Positions 7,826 to 15,130 of a stretch of 64,000 bases of DNA are shown in pieces. Source of the DNA: Chloroflexota bacterium (GTDB lineage Bacteria > Chloroflexota > UBA11872 > UBA12225); assembly GCA_030447525.1 (NCBI GenBank), contig JAUJOR010000023.1, forward strand, positions 1 to 64,000, given 5' to 3'. The notes under the pieces are model-generated. The model did no database searches. It saw nothing but the letters and a program-made list of their open reading frames with translations, and had not been told where the DNA came from. The stretch's first letter is position 1. Every line of letters starts with the position of its first letter. Made by a program: the position numbers and the translations under genes.

Positions 7826-10186
7826 GTGCCTTCCATTAGCAACAGTAATAGAATGCCCGCCGCGGGTGAGTGTGACAACGGACACTCCCAGAGCCACCCC
7901 TTGGGCGCTGCCCCAACAGGGGCGCCGGCCCTGGAGCTGTGGGCGGGGATAGAGTGCACCGTCAACCGTGTGGGTGATAGCTACCTCGATCAGATCGAAG
8001 CGTCCGGCCACGCCCACCGCCTGGACGACCTCGACCGCGTGGCTGGGCTGGGCGTCCGCACGTTGCGCTACCCCGTGCTGTGGGAGCGCACCGCCCCGGA
8101 TGGCCTGGAGCGCGCGGACTGGACGTGGGCCGACGAGCGGCTGGGGCACTTGCGCTCCCTGGGTGTTCGTCCCATTGTGGGGCTCGTCCACCACGGCAGC
8201 GGCCCCCGCCACACCAGCCTGGTTGACCCGGCCTTTCCGGCCCACCTGGCTGCCTATGCCCGAGCCGTGGCCCAGCGCTATCCCTGGGTAGATCGCTACA
8301 CCCCGGTCAACGAGCCCTTGACCACCGCTCGCTTCAGCGGCCTCTACGGCCACTGGTATCCCCACGGCCAGGATGCCCTGACCTTCGTCCGCGTCTTGCT
8401 GACCGAGTGCCGGGCGGTGGCCCTGGCCATGGCGGCCATCCGGGAGGTCAACCCTCGGGCGCAGCTCGTCCAGACCGACGACCTGGGCAAGACGTACAGC
8501 ACCCCCACCCTGGCTTACCAGGCCGACTTCGACAACGAGCGCCGCTGGCTAACGTGGGACCTGCTTTGCGGCCGGGTGCGCCCCGGCCACCGCATGTGGC
8601 AGTTCCTCATCCGGCTGGGTATCCCCGCGGGGGAGCTGGAGTGGTTCCTTGACCACCCTTGCCCCTCGGACGTCCTGGGGATCAACTACTACATCACCAG
8701 CGGACGGTTCCTTGACCACCGCCTGGAGCGCTACCCGCAGGCATTTCACGGGGGGAACGGGCGCCACCGCTACGCCGACGTGGAGGCGGTGCGTGTCCTG
8801 GCCAATGGGCTGCCCGGACCGGCGGCCCTGCTTCAGGAGGCCTGGGAGCGCTACCAAGTCCCGGTGGCGATCACCGAGGCCCACCTGGGCAGCACCCGCG
8901 AGGAGCAGATGCGCTGGCTTGTAGACGTCTGGCACGGCGCCCAGGACGCGCGCGCCGCCGGGGTGGACGTGCAGGCCGTGACGGTCTGGTCGCTGTTTGG
9001 GGCGTATGACTGGGATAGCCTGGTGACCCGTCCGGCGGGCCACTACGAGCCGGGGGCGTTTGACCTCCGGGGGGCGCGCCCGCGGGCGACCGCCCTGGCG
9101 GGCTTGCTCTCGGTACTGGCGGCGGACAGGGAGCCCAGCCACCCGGTGCTGGACTCCCCCGGCTGGTGGCGCCGGCCAGAGCAGCGTCTGCTTTACCCGT
9201 CGGTGCGGCCCCAGCGGCGCCCCGAGGACGGCGCCAGCCGGCAACGGGGCGCCTCAACCCGCAGTCGGCGGCGTTCTAAACGCCCGCCTCGCCCTCTCGT
9301 CATCACCGGCGCCGCTGGGGCGCTGGGAGACGCTCTAGGGCGCCTGTGCACCGTACGGGGCCTGGAGCACCGGCTCCTGGCATCACAGGACGTGGACATC
9401 GCCGATCCCGAGGCGGTCGACTGCATCCTCTCCGAGCTGGAGCCGTGGGCGCTGGTGCACGCCGCCGGCTGCGGCCATCCGGCCCCCGAAGGGCGCGAGG
9501 CCACCGGGGATCGCCGGGCCAGTATGGAGAGCCCGGCCGTGCTGGCCGCGGGCGCGGCCCGGCGCGGGGTGCGTCTCCTAACCTTCTCTTCCGACCTGGT
9601 CTTCGACGGCGGAAAAGATGCCCCCTACGTGGAGAGTGATCCGGTGGCCCCGCAAGGCGTCTACGGGCGTCGCCAGGCCGAGGGGGAGACCTGCGTCCTG
9701 GCGACGCTCCCGGCGGCGCTCGTCGTGCGTACCGGCCCCCTCTTCGGCCCTTGGGACGAGCATAACTTCGTCTCTGCCACGCTGCGCCGGCTGGCGTCCG
9801 GGCGCCCCGTGGCCGTGGTCGACGACGCGCTGGTCTCGCCCACCTACATCCCGGACCTGGTGGACGCCTGCCTCGACCTGCTGGTGGACGGCGAGTGCGG
9901 GCGCTGGCACCTGGCCAACGTGGGGGCCGTCACGTGGCATGAGCTCGCCGGCCTCGCCGCTGGCCTGGCCGGCGTCAGCACCAGCCGCCTGGAGCCCCCC
10001 GCGATGCGCACCGGGGGACAGCCCCGCTTCGGTGCCCTGGGCAGCGAGCGGGGCGCGCTCCTCCCGCCGCTGGACGTAGCGCTCCAACGCTACATTCGCG
10101 ATCGCCGGGCGGCTCACGTGAATCGGCTGCCGGACAAAGCCACCCCCCGAGCGATGCGCAAGCGCACCACCAGGGCCGCCGCCTGA
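7826..10186 (+). CDS. GH1 glycosidase-like domain fused to RmlD-like sugar-nucleotide reductase
   Basis: A 786-residue protein. GTG 7826 is chosen because AGGAGA lies 9 bases upstream; the frame extends to ATG 7688, but those extra residues look non-coding. Residues about 30-435 form a family 1 glycoside hydrolase-like barrel, with acid/base E163 in TPVNEP and nucleophile E351 in VAITEAHLG. After an Arg/Ser-rich linker, residues from about 489 form an RmlD-type Rossmann domain: VITGAAGALG, then TFSSDLVFDG, then Y613-G-R-R-Q617. RmlD reductases carry YxxxK; here the lysine position is glutamine, so catalysis by this half is doubtful. The fusion exists in other bacteria, where it sits near cell-surface polysaccharide genes. 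A role in glycan synthesis or remodelling is inference. Confidence 0.85.
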   Translation: MPSISNSNRMPAAGECDNGHSQSHPLGAAPTGAPALELWAGIECTVNRVGDSYLDQIEASGHAHRLDDLDRVAGLGVRTLRYPVLWERTAPDGLERADWTWADERLGHLRSLGVRPIVGLVHHGSGPRHTSLVDPAFPAHLAAYARAVAQRYPWVDRYTPVNEPLTTARFSGLYGHWYPHGQDALTFVRVLLTECRAVALAMAAIREVNPRAQLVQTDDLGKTYSTPTLAYQADFDNERRWLTWDLLCGRVRPGHRMWQFLIRLGIPAGELEWFLDHPCPSDVLGINYYITSGRFLDHRLERYPQAFHGGNGRHRYADVEAVRVLANGLPGPAALLQEAWERYQVPVAITEAHLGSTREEQMRWLVDVWHGAQDARAAGVDVQAVTVWSLFGAYDWDSLVTRPAGHYEPGAFDLRGARPRATALAGLLSVLAADREPSHPVLDSPGWWRRPEQRLLYPSVRPQRRPEDGASRQRGASTRSRRRSKRPPRPLVITGAAGALGDALGRLCTVRGLEHRLLASQDVDIADPEAVDCILSELEPWALVHAAGCGHPAPEGREATGDRRASMESPAVLAAGAARRGVRLLTFSSDLVFDGGKDAPYVESDPVAPQGVYGRRQAEGETCVLATLPAALVVRTGPLFGPWDEHNFVSATLRRLASGRPVAVVDDALVSPTYIPDLVDACLDLLVDGECGRWHLANVGAVTWHELAGLAAGLAGVSTSRLEPPAMRTGGQPRFGALGSERGALLPPLDVALQRYIRDRRAAHVNRLPDKATPRAMRKRTTRAAA

Positions 10187-10261
10187 TGGGGGCGACCCGG
10201 CCCGTGGTGCGGAATGGCATGTTGGCCGGCGTCGGCCGGGCGACGCAGCGGTGTCCCGGAG

Positions 10262-10283
10262 CCGTACGCTAGGGACCGTACGG
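10262..10283. promoter_or_regulatory. inverted repeat upstream of the RraA-family gene
   Basis: CCGTACG (10262-10268) is mirrored by CGTACGG (10277-10283) across an 8-base spacer, about 60 bases before the start of the RraA-family gene. The size and symmetry fit a dimeric regulator operator or a small hairpin. No T-run follows, so a terminator is less likely. Confidence 0.4.
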
Positions 10284-10341
10284 TAGGGGCATTACGCCAG
10301 GGTCGTCTGAGACGGCCGCAGAAGGGAGGAGTGAGGGGGCT

Positions 10342-11025
10342 ATGGCAGGGGCGGGACTGGGATTCCGGCTGAAGCTGGACTTCGAGCGTCCGGATGGGCA
10401 ACTGGTGGAGGGGTTCCGGGGCGCGGCCACGGGGAACGTGGGCGACGCCCTGGGGCGGTCGGCGGCGATGAGCTATCGGATCAAGCCGGTGGGTCCGGGA
10501 ATGACCCTGTGCGGCGTGGCCTTCACCATCAAGGCACGACCGGTGGACAACCTTATTGTGTGGAAGGCCCTGGAGGTAGCCAGGCCCGGCGACGTGCTGA
10601 TTATCGCCACCGGCGGTCACCTGGAACACTCCACCTGGGGCGACCTCACCAGCCGCGTCGGTGCGATCCGCAGCCTGGGCGGGATGGTCACCGACGGGGC
10701 GGTGCGCGACGTGCCCGGAATCGTGGCCGCCGGGCTTGCGGTATTCGCCGCCGCCGTGACGCCCAACAGCCCGCAGAAAGACGGCCCCGGCGAGTTCAAC
10801 GTCCCCGTCGCCTGCGGCGGTCAGGTCGTCCAGCCGGGCGACATCATCGTGGGAGACGACGACGGCGTCGTGGTGGTGCCGCGTGCCGATGCCCCGGAGG
10901 CGCTGGCGGCGCTGCGTACGATCCAGGACTACGAGCAGGAGCGCAGCGCCCAGCTGGAGCGCGGCGAGCTCATCCCGGCCTCGGTCGCCAAGCTCCTGGC
11001 CGAGCGCGGGGCGGTGTTCTCGTAG
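10342..11025 (+). CDS. RraA family protein (HMG/CHA aldolase-like)
   Basis: A 227-residue protein with GAAGGGAGGA upstream of ATG 10342. Family landmarks are GNVGDALGR (about 33-41), the phosphate/oxyanion-binding stretch VIIATGGH-like LIIATGGHLEHSTWG (about 88-102), and the metal-site motif MVTDGAVRD (about 114-122). GDIIVGDDDGVVVVPR (about 169-184) is typical of the RraA/MenG fold. In aldolase members the DGxxRD Arg/Asp bind pyruvate and the divalent metal, and these are present. It is therefore more likely a 4-hydroxy-2-oxo-acid aldolase or oxaloacetate decarboxylase than an RNase regulator. It fits the sugar-acid cluster upstream (dehydratase, SDR). Substrate not determinable. Confidence 0.85.
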   Translation: MAGAGLGFRLKLDFERPDGQLVEGFRGAATGNVGDALGRSAAMSYRIKPVGPGMTLCGVAFTIKARPVDNLIVWKALEVARPGDVLIIATGGHLEHSTWGDLTSRVGAIRSLGGMVTDGAVRDVPGIVAAGLAVFAAAVTPNSPQKDGPGEFNVPVACGGQVVQPGDIIVGDDDGVVVVPRADAPEALAALRTIQDYEQERSAQLERGELIPASVAKLLAERGAVFS

Positions 11026-11294
11026 AGCGAGCGTCGTGGCTCCCCGTGCAATTCCAGCCAGGCGCCCTGGCGGGGCGTAATCGAGGTGCTGCATGCCCAG
11101 CCCCGCGCCCTGTACTACCTCCCGTGTGCACCTGGCGCCGTAGTCGAAAGGAGCGGCCCTACCCCCTTGATTGCACTTTGTTGTGGTATACGTTCCCCAT
11201 GGGACGGCCGAGCCGGTGGTAGGATCGGTTCGTCCCTCCGCTAGTCCCTCCGCCCGCGAGTCCCTCCGCCTATGAGCAGTCAACGCGTAAGAGC
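11026..11294. other. non-coding leader region with three CCCTCC repeats
   Basis: There is no convincing gene between the RraA-family stop and the terminator. AGTCCCTCCGC-type units recur at 11231-11241, 11243-11253 and 11259-11269. An AT-richer patch (TTGATTGCAC ... TATACG, 11167-11192) could carry a promoter, but its spacing is only 14 bases. Together with the two hairpins that follow, this could be a regulated leader for the binding-protein gene at 11416 or a small RNA. Confidence 0.35.
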
Positions 11295-11314
11295 GAGCGC
11301 CACCAACGGCGCTC
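11295..11314 (+). other. hairpin preceding terminator
   Basis: GAGCGCC (11295-11301) pairs with GGCGCTC (11308-11314) around the loop ACCAAC. It lies 14 bases before the terminator stem. An upstream stem close to a terminator is the geometry of attenuators and riboswitches, but I recognise no known riboswitch consensus. Confidence 0.5.
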
Positions 11315-11328
11315 CCCTGCACCGGCCG

Positions 11329-11355
11329 GCCCCCCGTAAGGGGGGCTTTTCTTTT
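11329..11355 (+). terminator. Rho-independent terminator
   Basis: GCCCCCC (11329-11335), loop GTAA and GGGGGGC (11340-11346) form a 7-bp GC stem followed by TTTTCTTTT (11347-11355). It lies 300 bases past the RraA-family stop and only 60 bases before the next gene, so it may be an attenuator of the binding-protein operon and not the end of the previous transcript. Confidence 0.85.
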
Positions 11356-11415
11356 GCCTGGATCCCCCCAGGGGGTATGTCGTTCCTGAGAGAAGAACAA
11401 GAGAGAGATGTACCT

Positions 11416-13035
11416 ATGAGGCGGTCCAGCGAATGCTCGCGGCGGTTCGTGCTCGGGTCAATGGGCGCCCTGCCCCTCGTCCTGCAGGGCTGCGGGCCGG
11501 CGACCTCGGTCCCGGCCGGAGGCCCCGGGTCACCTGCGTCCTCCGGGGGGGCCGGCACGTCGGGGGCCAGGACGCCGGCCGGCCAGCTCGTCATTGGCTC
11601 CCTGGAGGAGCCGGCCAGCCTCTCCGCCCTGGTCGCGCTGCCGCACCACTTCCCGGAGCACGTCCCCCAGACGCTGCTGTTCGAGAGCCTGACGCAGTTC
11701 ATGCCCGACGGGAGCGTTGCCCCTAAGCTGGCCGAGAGCTGGACGGTCAGCCCGGACAACCTCGTCAACACCTTTACCCTGGCGCCGGGCGCCCGGTTCC
11801 ACGACGGGCACCCGGTAACGGCGGAGGATGTCAAGTTCACGTTCGACGCCGCCGTCGACCCGGCCACTAAGTCCTCGGACGAGGGGTTGACCAACGTGGC
11901 CCAAACGGAGGCGGTCGATCTCCGCACGGTGCGCGTCACCCTCAAGGGCCTCAATCCCAAGTTCCTGGCTGAGGGTGGGGGGCGGGGGATCGTGCCCAAG
12001 CACCTGCTGGAAGGGAAAGACCTCAGCCGGGACGAGTTCAACAAGCGACCGATAGGGTCGGGCCCCTTCAAGCTGGCCGGCTACACGCCCGGGCAGTCCA
12101 TCGTCATGGAGGCCGTGCCGGACTTCTATCGTGGGGCGCCGGCCATCGGCCGGGTGGTGTTCAAGATTCTCACCGACCAGAACGTGATCCTGACCCAGCT
12201 CCGCTCAGGGAAGCTGCAGTACGCCCTGGTCACCCCCCGCGATCTGGCGGCCGTGCAGGGGATCAGATCGCTCAAGGTGGTGGAGGCGCGGACGCCTCGA
12301 TTCTTTGACATCGTCCCCAACTACCAGCGCCCCTACTGGCAAGACCAGAGGGTACGCGAAGCGGCCCTGGTGGCTATCGACCGCCAGGGGATCGTGGACA
12401 AGGTGCTCCTGGGCCACGGGGAGGTGCTGGAAGCCAACGTCTCTCCCGTTTCCTGGGCCTATAACCCCAACGTCCCCAAGCACCCCCACGACCCGGCCAG
12501 GGCCAGGGCCCTGCTGGACGAGGCCGGCTGGCGGCCGGGAGGGGACGGCGTGCGCCAGAAGGCCGGCCAGCGCCTGGCCTTCGGCGTCATGCTCAACAAC
12601 TACGACCGCACCCTGGACCAGGCGCTGGTCGTGGCCCAGCAAAACCTCAAGGACGTCGGCGTAGTCATGCGTCTCGAGCGCGTCGAGGCGGGGGTCTTCA
12701 GCGCCCGCCGCACGCGCAAGGAGTTCGACGCCCTGAGCCGCGTCTGGAACCCGGTGTACGACCCGGACCAGGGCGGCCTGGCGGTCAGTGGCAACTTCTA
12801 CGGCTACAGCAACCCTCGCGTGGACGAGCTCTCCAAGCAGGCCTTTGGCACCGTCGACCGCGAGGTGCGCAAGCGGGCCTACTTCGAGGTCCAGGAGCAT
12901 CTCGCCGGCGACGTCGCCCGCCTGTTCCTCTACACCGAGAACGAGCTGCACGCCGTCGCCGCCAATGTCACGGGCATGCAGCCCCACCCGGTGAACTTCT
13001 TCTGGAACGTCAAGGATTGGAAGCTGGGGGCGTGA
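11416..13035 (+). CDS. ABC transporter substrate-binding lipoprotein, family 5 (peptide/nickel/opine type)
   Basis: A 539-residue protein. The N-terminus MRRSSECSRRFVLG ends in a lipobox LVLQGC with Cys26 as predicted lipidation site, so it is anchored outside the membrane. The family-5 signature lies near residues 110-145 (LAESWTVSPD, then GARFHDGHPVTAEDVKFTFD). The C-terminal lobe holds the usual NYDRTLDQAL and YGYSNPRVDEL segments. Length is normal for DppA/OppA-like proteins. Two permease genes follow in the same direction, so this is the binding subunit of that importer. Ligands in this family range from peptides to oligosaccharides and metals; none can be chosen here. Preceded by the terminator/leader at 11295-11355. 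Confidence 0.9.
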   Translation: MRRSSECSRRFVLGSMGALPLVLQGCGPATSVPAGGPGSPASSGGAGTSGARTPAGQLVIGSLEEPASLSALVALPHHFPEHVPQTLLFESLTQFMPDGSVAPKLAESWTVSPDNLVNTFTLAPGARFHDGHPVTAEDVKFTFDAAVDPATKSSDEGLTNVAQTEAVDLRTVRVTLKGLNPKFLAEGGGRGIVPKHLLEGKDLSRDEFNKRPIGSGPFKLAGYTPGQSIVMEAVPDFYRGAPAIGRVVFKILTDQNVILTQLRSGKLQYALVTPRDLAAVQGIRSLKVVEARTPRFFDIVPNYQRPYWQDQRVREAALVAIDRQGIVDKVLLGHGEVLEANVSPVSWAYNPNVPKHPHDPARARALLDEAGWRPGGDGVRQKAGQRLAFGVMLNNYDRTLDQALVVAQQNLKDVGVVMRLERVEAGVFSARRTRKEFDALSRVWNPVYDPDQGGLAVSGNFYGYSNPRVDELSKQAFGTVDREVRKRAYFEVQEHLAGDVARLFLYTENELHAVAANVTGMQPHPVNFFWNVKDWKLGA

Positions 13036-13042
13036 GCGAGTA

Positions 13043-13113
13043 GGCAGCAGGCAGCAGTCAGCAGGCGATCTCGGTTCCTGGCCGGGGGCTCCTGTGTGCT
13101 ACTGCCTGCTGCC
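13043..13113. repeat. 12-bp inverted repeat between transporter genes
   Basis: GGCAGCAGGCAG (13043-13054) is exactly mirrored by CTGCCTGCTGCC (13102-13113) across 47 bases. CAGCAGG-type repeats extend on both sides. The RNA would form a large stem-loop between the binding protein and the first permease, which could lower downstream expression or stabilise the upstream message. There is no T-run. Confidence 0.65.
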
Positions 13114-13185
13114 TGGCGTGTGCTGCCCTTGAAGTGCGCCCGAGGGGCCCATGAGGTGTCTCTTGGAGAGAGAGGTGAAAACGTT

Positions 13186-14140
13186 GTGCTCAGGTTCTTG
13201 CTCCGGCGTCTGGCCCAGGTGCTGCTGACGCTGGTCATCCTGGCCACGGTGACGTTTGCCGCCGTGCGGGCAGCCCCCGGCGGGCCGGCGCAGGTGCTCC
13301 TCGGCCCTGACCGCTACACCCCGCAGCTGGAGGCACAGCTCAACCGCCAGCTGGGGCTCGACCGGCCCCTGCCGGAGCAGCTCCTGCATTGGGCCGGGTC
13401 GCTGGCCCGCGGCGAGTTGGGCTACTCCTACTTCCACCGCCGGCCGGCAGGGGCTGTAGTGGCGGAGCGTCTGCCGAACACCCTCCTGCTGGGCGGGCTG
13501 GCCTTCCTCGCCTCGCTGGCCGGGGGGGGTGGGGCTGGGGGTGGCCGCCGCCGTGCGCCGCGGGACGTGGACCGACCGCCTGGTGAGCAGCGCGGCCGTG
13601 GCCGTGGTGGCCACCCCCAGCTTCTGGCTGGGTATTCTGCTCGTCGTCGTCTTCGCCGCCTGGCTGCGGGTGCTGCCCTCGGCCGGGATAGCCCCCGTGG
13701 GGCAGGAGAACGACGTCGTCGCCCGCGGGCGCCACCTCTTGCTCCCCCTGCTGACCATGGCCCTACCCCACGGTGCGTCGCTGGCCCTCTACACCCGCGC
13801 GGCCATGCTCGATGCCCTGGCCGCGGACTACACCCGTACGGCGCGCGCCAAGGGGGTCGGCGAGCGCGGCGTCGCCTGGGGGCACGCCCTGCGCAACGCC
13901 GCCAGCCCCATCGCCACCGTAGCCGGGCTCAATCTGCCCCACATCGTGGAGGGGAGCGTGGTGGTCGAGAGCGTCTTCGCCTGGCCCGGATTGGGCCGGC
14001 TCACGGTCACCAGCGTCGGCCAGCGGGATTATCCCGTCCTGCTGGTAGTGACGCTCCTGGTGGGCCTGGCCGTGGTGCTGGCCAACCTCCTGACCGACCT
14101 GCTCTACCACGCCCTCGATCCGCGGGTGGACGACGCCTGA
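13186..14140 (+). CDS. DppB-type ABC permease, frameshifted in an eight-G run
   Basis: The start GTG 13186 has GAGAGAGGTGA upstream. The first part has the N-terminal helix (VLLTLVILATVTFAAVRAAP), then GPDRYTPQLEAQLNRQLGLD and GELGYSYFHRR, as in the DppB/OppB family. At the G run 13522-13529 the frame changes. Removing one G joins the first part to a second part continuing GLGVAAAVRRGTWTDRLVSS, VATPSFWLGILLVVVFA, the EAA-loop (YTRTARAKGVGERGV ... HALRNA) and VFAWPGLGRLTVTSV, ending LYHALDPRVDDA. The joined protein is about 317 residues, full length. A homopolymer sequencing error is the simplest explanation; true phase variation or inactivation is possible. Confidence 0.85.
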
Positions 14141-14197
14141 GGCGATGTGCCGTTCCCCTGCACGGAACCGCTTGACAGCCCATTAGAGGACCGTACG

Positions 14198-15130
14198 ATG
14201 AGCCTTGACATCACGTCCGCCCCGGCGCTCCCCGCCGGCCGGCCCCCTTCCCCGGCGGCGTCGCTACCCGTGCCCCTGGAGGTGTCCGTGGCCCGGCGCG
14301 GGCGCCACCGGTTCCGGTTCGAGCGCCGCACGCTGGGCGCCCTGGCCGTCTGCGGCGCGGTCACCCTGCTCCTGGTGCTGCCGGAGGTAACCGGCCTGCC
14401 GGCGTACCGCGTTGACCTTGGCGCGGTGCTCCAGCCCCCTTCGCCCACGCACCCGCTGGGGACGGACGAGAACGGGCGTGACGCCCTGGCCCGGCTCCTC
14501 GTCGGTGGGCAGGCCACCCTGGGCATCGGCGCCGGCGGGGCGGCGCTGGCCGTTCTGCTGGGCACACTGCTGGGGGCCGGCGCCGGCTACGCCGGGGGGG
14601 CGCTGGACGCCACCCTGATGCGTTTCGTCGACTTCGCCCTGGCTTTCCCTAGCCTGTTCGCCATCCTCCTGTTCACCTCGTTCTTCCAGTCCGGGCCGCT
14701 GCAGCTGGTCGTCCTGATTGGCCTGACCGGCTGGATGCCCGTCGCCCGCCTCCTGCGGGGCAACGTCCGCGACCTGTTGCACGCCGAGTACGTCGAGGCG
14801 GCCCGCACCCTCGGGGCGAGCGGCGGGCGGATCGTCCTGCGCCACGTCCTGCCCAATACGGGGGGAGTCCTGTTCGTCACCGGGCTCGTCCAGCTCAGCC
14901 GGGCAATCCTGGCCGAGGCGACCATCTCTTTCCTCGGCCTGGGCGTCCAGCCCCCCGAGCCCACCTGGGGTAACCTGCTCATCGGCGCCCAGGACTACCT
15001 CTACAGCGCCCCCTGGCTGGCCGTCGCCCCGGGGCTGACCATTACTCTGACCTTGCTGGCGGTCTATAGCCTGGGTATGAACCGGGCGCTGAGTCCGCGC
15101 GCCACCCGCCCCGCTACGTCCGCGCCGTGA
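14198..15130 (+). CDS. DppC-type ABC permease
   Basis: A 310-residue inner-membrane protein from ATG 14198. The N-terminal region (1-42) is Pro/Arg-rich, followed by a first helix (LGALAVCGAVTLLLVLPEV). PTHPLGTDENGRDALARLL (about 87-105) is the classic DppC signature. The EAA loop that docks the ATPase is present (YVEAARTLGASGGRIVLRHV), then FLGLGVQPPEPTWGNL. It forms the permease dimer with the preceding DppB-like protein. No DppD/DppF ATPase gene follows; the next gene is on the opposite strand and overlaps its end by 17 bases. The importer must borrow ATPases encoded elsewhere or be incomplete. Confidence 0.88.
   Translation: MSLDITSAPALPAGRPPSPAASLPVPLEVSVARRGRHRFRFERRTLGALAVCGAVTLLLVLPEVTGLPAYRVDLGAVLQPPSPTHPLGTDENGRDALARLLVGGQATLGIGAGGAALAVLLGTLLGAGAGYAGGALDATLMRFVDFALAFPSLFAILLFTSFFQSGPLQLVVLIGLTGWMPVARLLRGNVRDLLHAEYVEAARTLGASGGRIVLRHVLPNTGGVLFVTGLVQLSRAILAEATISFLGLGVQPPEPTWGNLLIGAQDYLYSAPWLAVAPGLTITLTLLAVYSLGMNRALSPRATRPATSAP

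Noticed and set aside
9578..10117. Minus-strand open frame opposite the RmlD-like domain
   Set aside because: No recognisable motif; the plus-strand fusion protein has clear catalytic motifs across this region.
11026..11355. T-box riboswitch before the binding-protein gene
   Set aside because: The conserved T-box sequence and specifier loop are not recognisable; only the terminator is.
13518..13545. Programmed frameshift in the DppB-like gene
   Set aside because: No stimulatory structure or conserved slippery site is visible, and one extra base in an eight-G run is a common sequencing error; kept only as a possibility.
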